Positions 62,615 to 64,000 of a stretch of 64,000 nucleotides of DNA are shown in pieces. Position numbers and translations under genes: made by a program. The notes beneath the pieces were generated by a model, which saw nothing but the letters and a program-made list of their open reading frames with translations, did no database searches and had not been told where the DNA came from. Within the stretch, counting starts at the first letter, position 1. Each line of letters begins with the position of its first letter. The stretch is from Lachnospiraceae bacterium (GTDB lineage Bacteria > Bacillota > Clostridia > Lachnospirales > Lachnospiraceae): NCBI GenBank assembly GCA_910575255.1, contig CAJTEM010000022.1, positions 30,012-94,011 on the forward strand. Direction: 5' to 3'.

Positions 62615-63478
62615 GTGGCAGAAAACGCCGACAGGGTTACGGAAACAGCCATCAATCACTGGATCAGGGAACTCCAGCAGATAAACGCGCCCAAAACGGT
62701 CAGCGATAAGGTAAGCTATCTCCGCAAATTTTTGCGGTACCTTCAATACAAGGGGTACAGTGTTTTCATGCCCGCCTGCCCCAAAACATCAGACAGCTAT
62801 GTCCCATATATTTTTTCGGACAGGGAAATCCAAACGCTTCTGTCCTGCGCCGACAGCTGGGCCAACAGGCATACAGACCCGAAAACCCGCCGGACGGACA
62901 TGGAGTTCTGTATGCTGCTCCGGATGCTCCTTGGGTGCGGGTTCCGCCTGGGAGAACCGCTTGCCGCCAGGGTAAAAGATATAAATTTCCGCAATGAGAC
63001 CATCCTGATCCGCCATGCCAAGAACAACAAACAGCGTGTTGTTCCAATGGACAGGACATTGACAGAGATGCTGGAAAGATACTGCATTGCTATGGGGATC
63101 AAAACAGAACCGGAAAGCTGTCTGTTCCCGGCAGCCAGGGGCCAAGAGTTTTCCGTCAGTAAAGGAACCTTTGATTTTCGGTTTAGGAACCTCTTGCGGG
63201 AAACCGGCCTGTATGTACAGGAAAAATCCCATTCCAGAGGGCAGTGCCTTCATTGCTTCCGTCACTATTTTGCCATCCATTCATTTGCGCAGGCAGAGAA
63301 AAACGGACGCCCGACAGATGACTCTGTTCCTTTCCTGTCAGTCTATCTTGGACACCATGACATGGACGAAACGGAGAAATATCTGAAATTCAGTGGTGAT
63401 ATGTTCCCTGAATATACGGAGCTGTTTGAAGATTATGCCGCTGGCGTATTCACGGAGGTGGCGTATGAGGAAAAATAA
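62615..63478 (+). CDS. Tyrosine recombinase, probably shortened at the N-terminus
   Basis: All catalytic residues of the phage-integrase family are present: Arg in GCGFRLGEPL, Lys in HAKNNKQRVV, HCFRHYF (HxxR), LGHHDMDE and the nucleophile in EKYLKF. The SAM-like core-binding region starts only with its last helices (TAINHWIRELQQ), about 50-60 residues less than usual. The frame is open only to 62537 and the GTG at 62615 has no clear binding site. So either a short form or a truncated gene. It overlaps the next recombinase, as in elements encoding several recombinases in tandem. Confidence 0.82.
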   Translation: MAENADRVTETAINHWIRELQQINAPKTVSDKVSYLRKFLRYLQYKGYSVFMPACPKTSDSYVPYIFSDREIQTLLSCADSWANRHTDPKTRRTDMEFCMLLRMLLGCGFRLGEPLAARVKDINFRNETILIRHAKNNKQRVVPMDRTLTEMLERYCIAMGIKTEPESCLFPAARGQEFSVSKGTFDFRFRNLLRETGLYVQEKSHSRGQCLHCFRHYFAIHSFAQAEKNGRPTDDSVPFLSVYLGHHDMDETEKYLKFSGDMFPEYTELFEDYAAGVFTEVAYEEK

Positions 63479-64000
63479 ACTTCCTGAATTCATGCTCCTC
63501 CTGGAACAGTTTTTTACGGAATATATGCCGCTCTCGTCAGGGCTTTCCCCTAATACCACGAGATCCTATAAACATGCCTTCCGCCTTTTGTTCCAGTATG
63601 TTTATCAGGAAAAGAAGAAAAATGCTGGTGAAATCCTCTTCCGGGATTTGAATTTCGAAACTATTGACGGCTTCCTGAAATGGATCGAAGCAGAACGGGG
63701 ATGCTCAGTATCCACAAGGAATCTCAGGCTTTCAGCATTGGCCTCTTTTGCCGGTTACGCACAGAACAGGAATTTTGAAGCAGCGACTGTGTTTGCAAAT
63801 GCGGTGAAAAGAGTGCCTGTAAAAAAAGAGGCCGTCCAGCCGAGGACCACCTTTACGCTTGATGAAGTTTCAATCCTGCTCCGGCTTCCTGATCCCGGGA
63901 AACGGATGGGCTTCCGTGACCAGGTTCTTTTGAACCTGATGTATGCCAGCGGAGCCAGGGCACAGGAAATCTGCGATCTCAAAGTCAGGGACTTCCTGGC
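63465..64000 (+). CDS. Tyrosine recombinase, 3' end outside the window
   Basis: GGAGG lies 6 bases before the ATG at 63465, inside the end of the previous gene. The first 178 residues hold a full SAM-like domain (LSPNTTRSYKHAFRLLFQYV, STRNLRLSALASFAGYA) and the start of the catalytic domain with the first Arg (YASGARAQEICDLK). The arrangement recalls recombinase-in-trio elements and Tn554-type transposons; a third gene may follow beyond 64000. Confidence 0.9.
   Translation, partial: MRKNKLPEFMLLLEQFFTEYMPLSSGLSPNTTRSYKHAFRLLFQYVYQEKKKNAGEILFRDLNFETIDGFLKWIEAERGCSVSTRNLRLSALASFAGYAQNRNFEAATVFANAVKRVPVKKEAVQPRTTFTLDEVSILLRLPDPGKRMGFRDQVLLNLMYASGARAQEICDLKVRDFL

Overview
The window looks like a chromosomal segment of a low-to-mid GC gut Firmicute, most likely Lachnospiraceae or a related Clostridia. 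The basis is strong AGGAGG-type ribosome binding sites, TTGACA/TATAAT promoters with 17-bp spacers, a preQ1-I riboswitch controlling a C. difficile-type queuosine salvage operon, HicAB and DinJ modules, ECF transport, and typical clostridial two-component and ROK regulators. No rRNA, tRNA or CRISPR array was seen. No species can be named from the sequence alone.

Layout. (1) 1-3.0 kb: membrane and secreted proteins of unknown function, one of them frameshifted. (2) 3.06-40.7 kb: a very long, almost gapless minus-strand surface-glycan locus, read from about 40.7 kb down to 3.06 kb. Its upstream part (28.6-40.7 kb) mixes a glycerophosphotransferase-like gene, a DegT aminotransferase and a NeuD-like acyltransferase with lipid-type genes: tandem hot-dog protein, FabG-like SDR, split transketolase, acyl carrier protein, type II thioesterase, AMP ligase, LuxE and LuxC. 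Its downstream part (3-28.6 kb) makes and uses sugar nucleotides: an AsnB amidotransferase with a WbpO/WbpP pair (predicted GalNAcA amide), Ugd plus a uronate epimerase (UDP-GlcA/GalA), Glf (UDP-Galf), two IspD/TarI-like cytidylyltransferases, about ten glycosyltransferase or DUF4422 proteins, FkbM and WcbI-like enzymes. No Wzx, Wzy, ABC exporter or initiating transferase is present. (3) 40.7-45.1 kb: a TnpB homologue that has lost two of three RuvC catalytic residues, a hairpin-rich region at its 3' end that could be its guide RNA, a YARHG lipoprotein, a serine recombinase, and a long inverted repeat between the divergent genes. (4) 45.1-50.8 kb: an OmpR/histidine-kinase pair, a ROK regulator, HicAB, and several large palindromic repeats in the intergenic gaps. 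(5) 50.8-58.7 kb: aspS, hisS, a CapA-like protein, and the riboswitch-controlled queK-qrtT-queL operon with one extra unknown gene. (6) 58.7-62.4 kb: a one-gene NRPS (A-T-C plus a partial second A domain). (7) 62.5-64 kb: tandem tyrosine recombinases, the second running off the end.

How it works together. The glycan locus appears to build a polysaccharide containing uronic acids, uronamide and galactofuranose, decorated with an acyl- or alkyl-derived group made by the ACP/Lux-type sub-locus. The thioesterase-LuxE-LuxC set is a complete fatty-aldehyde-forming complex without luciferase. Followed by transketolase and an aminotransferase, it could in principle give a sphingoid-like amino-diol (inference). 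The best leads for something undescribed are this lipid sub-locus, the nuclease-dead TnpB with its putative RNA, the G10 tract in the hot-dog gene, and the unknown fourth gene of the queuosine operon.
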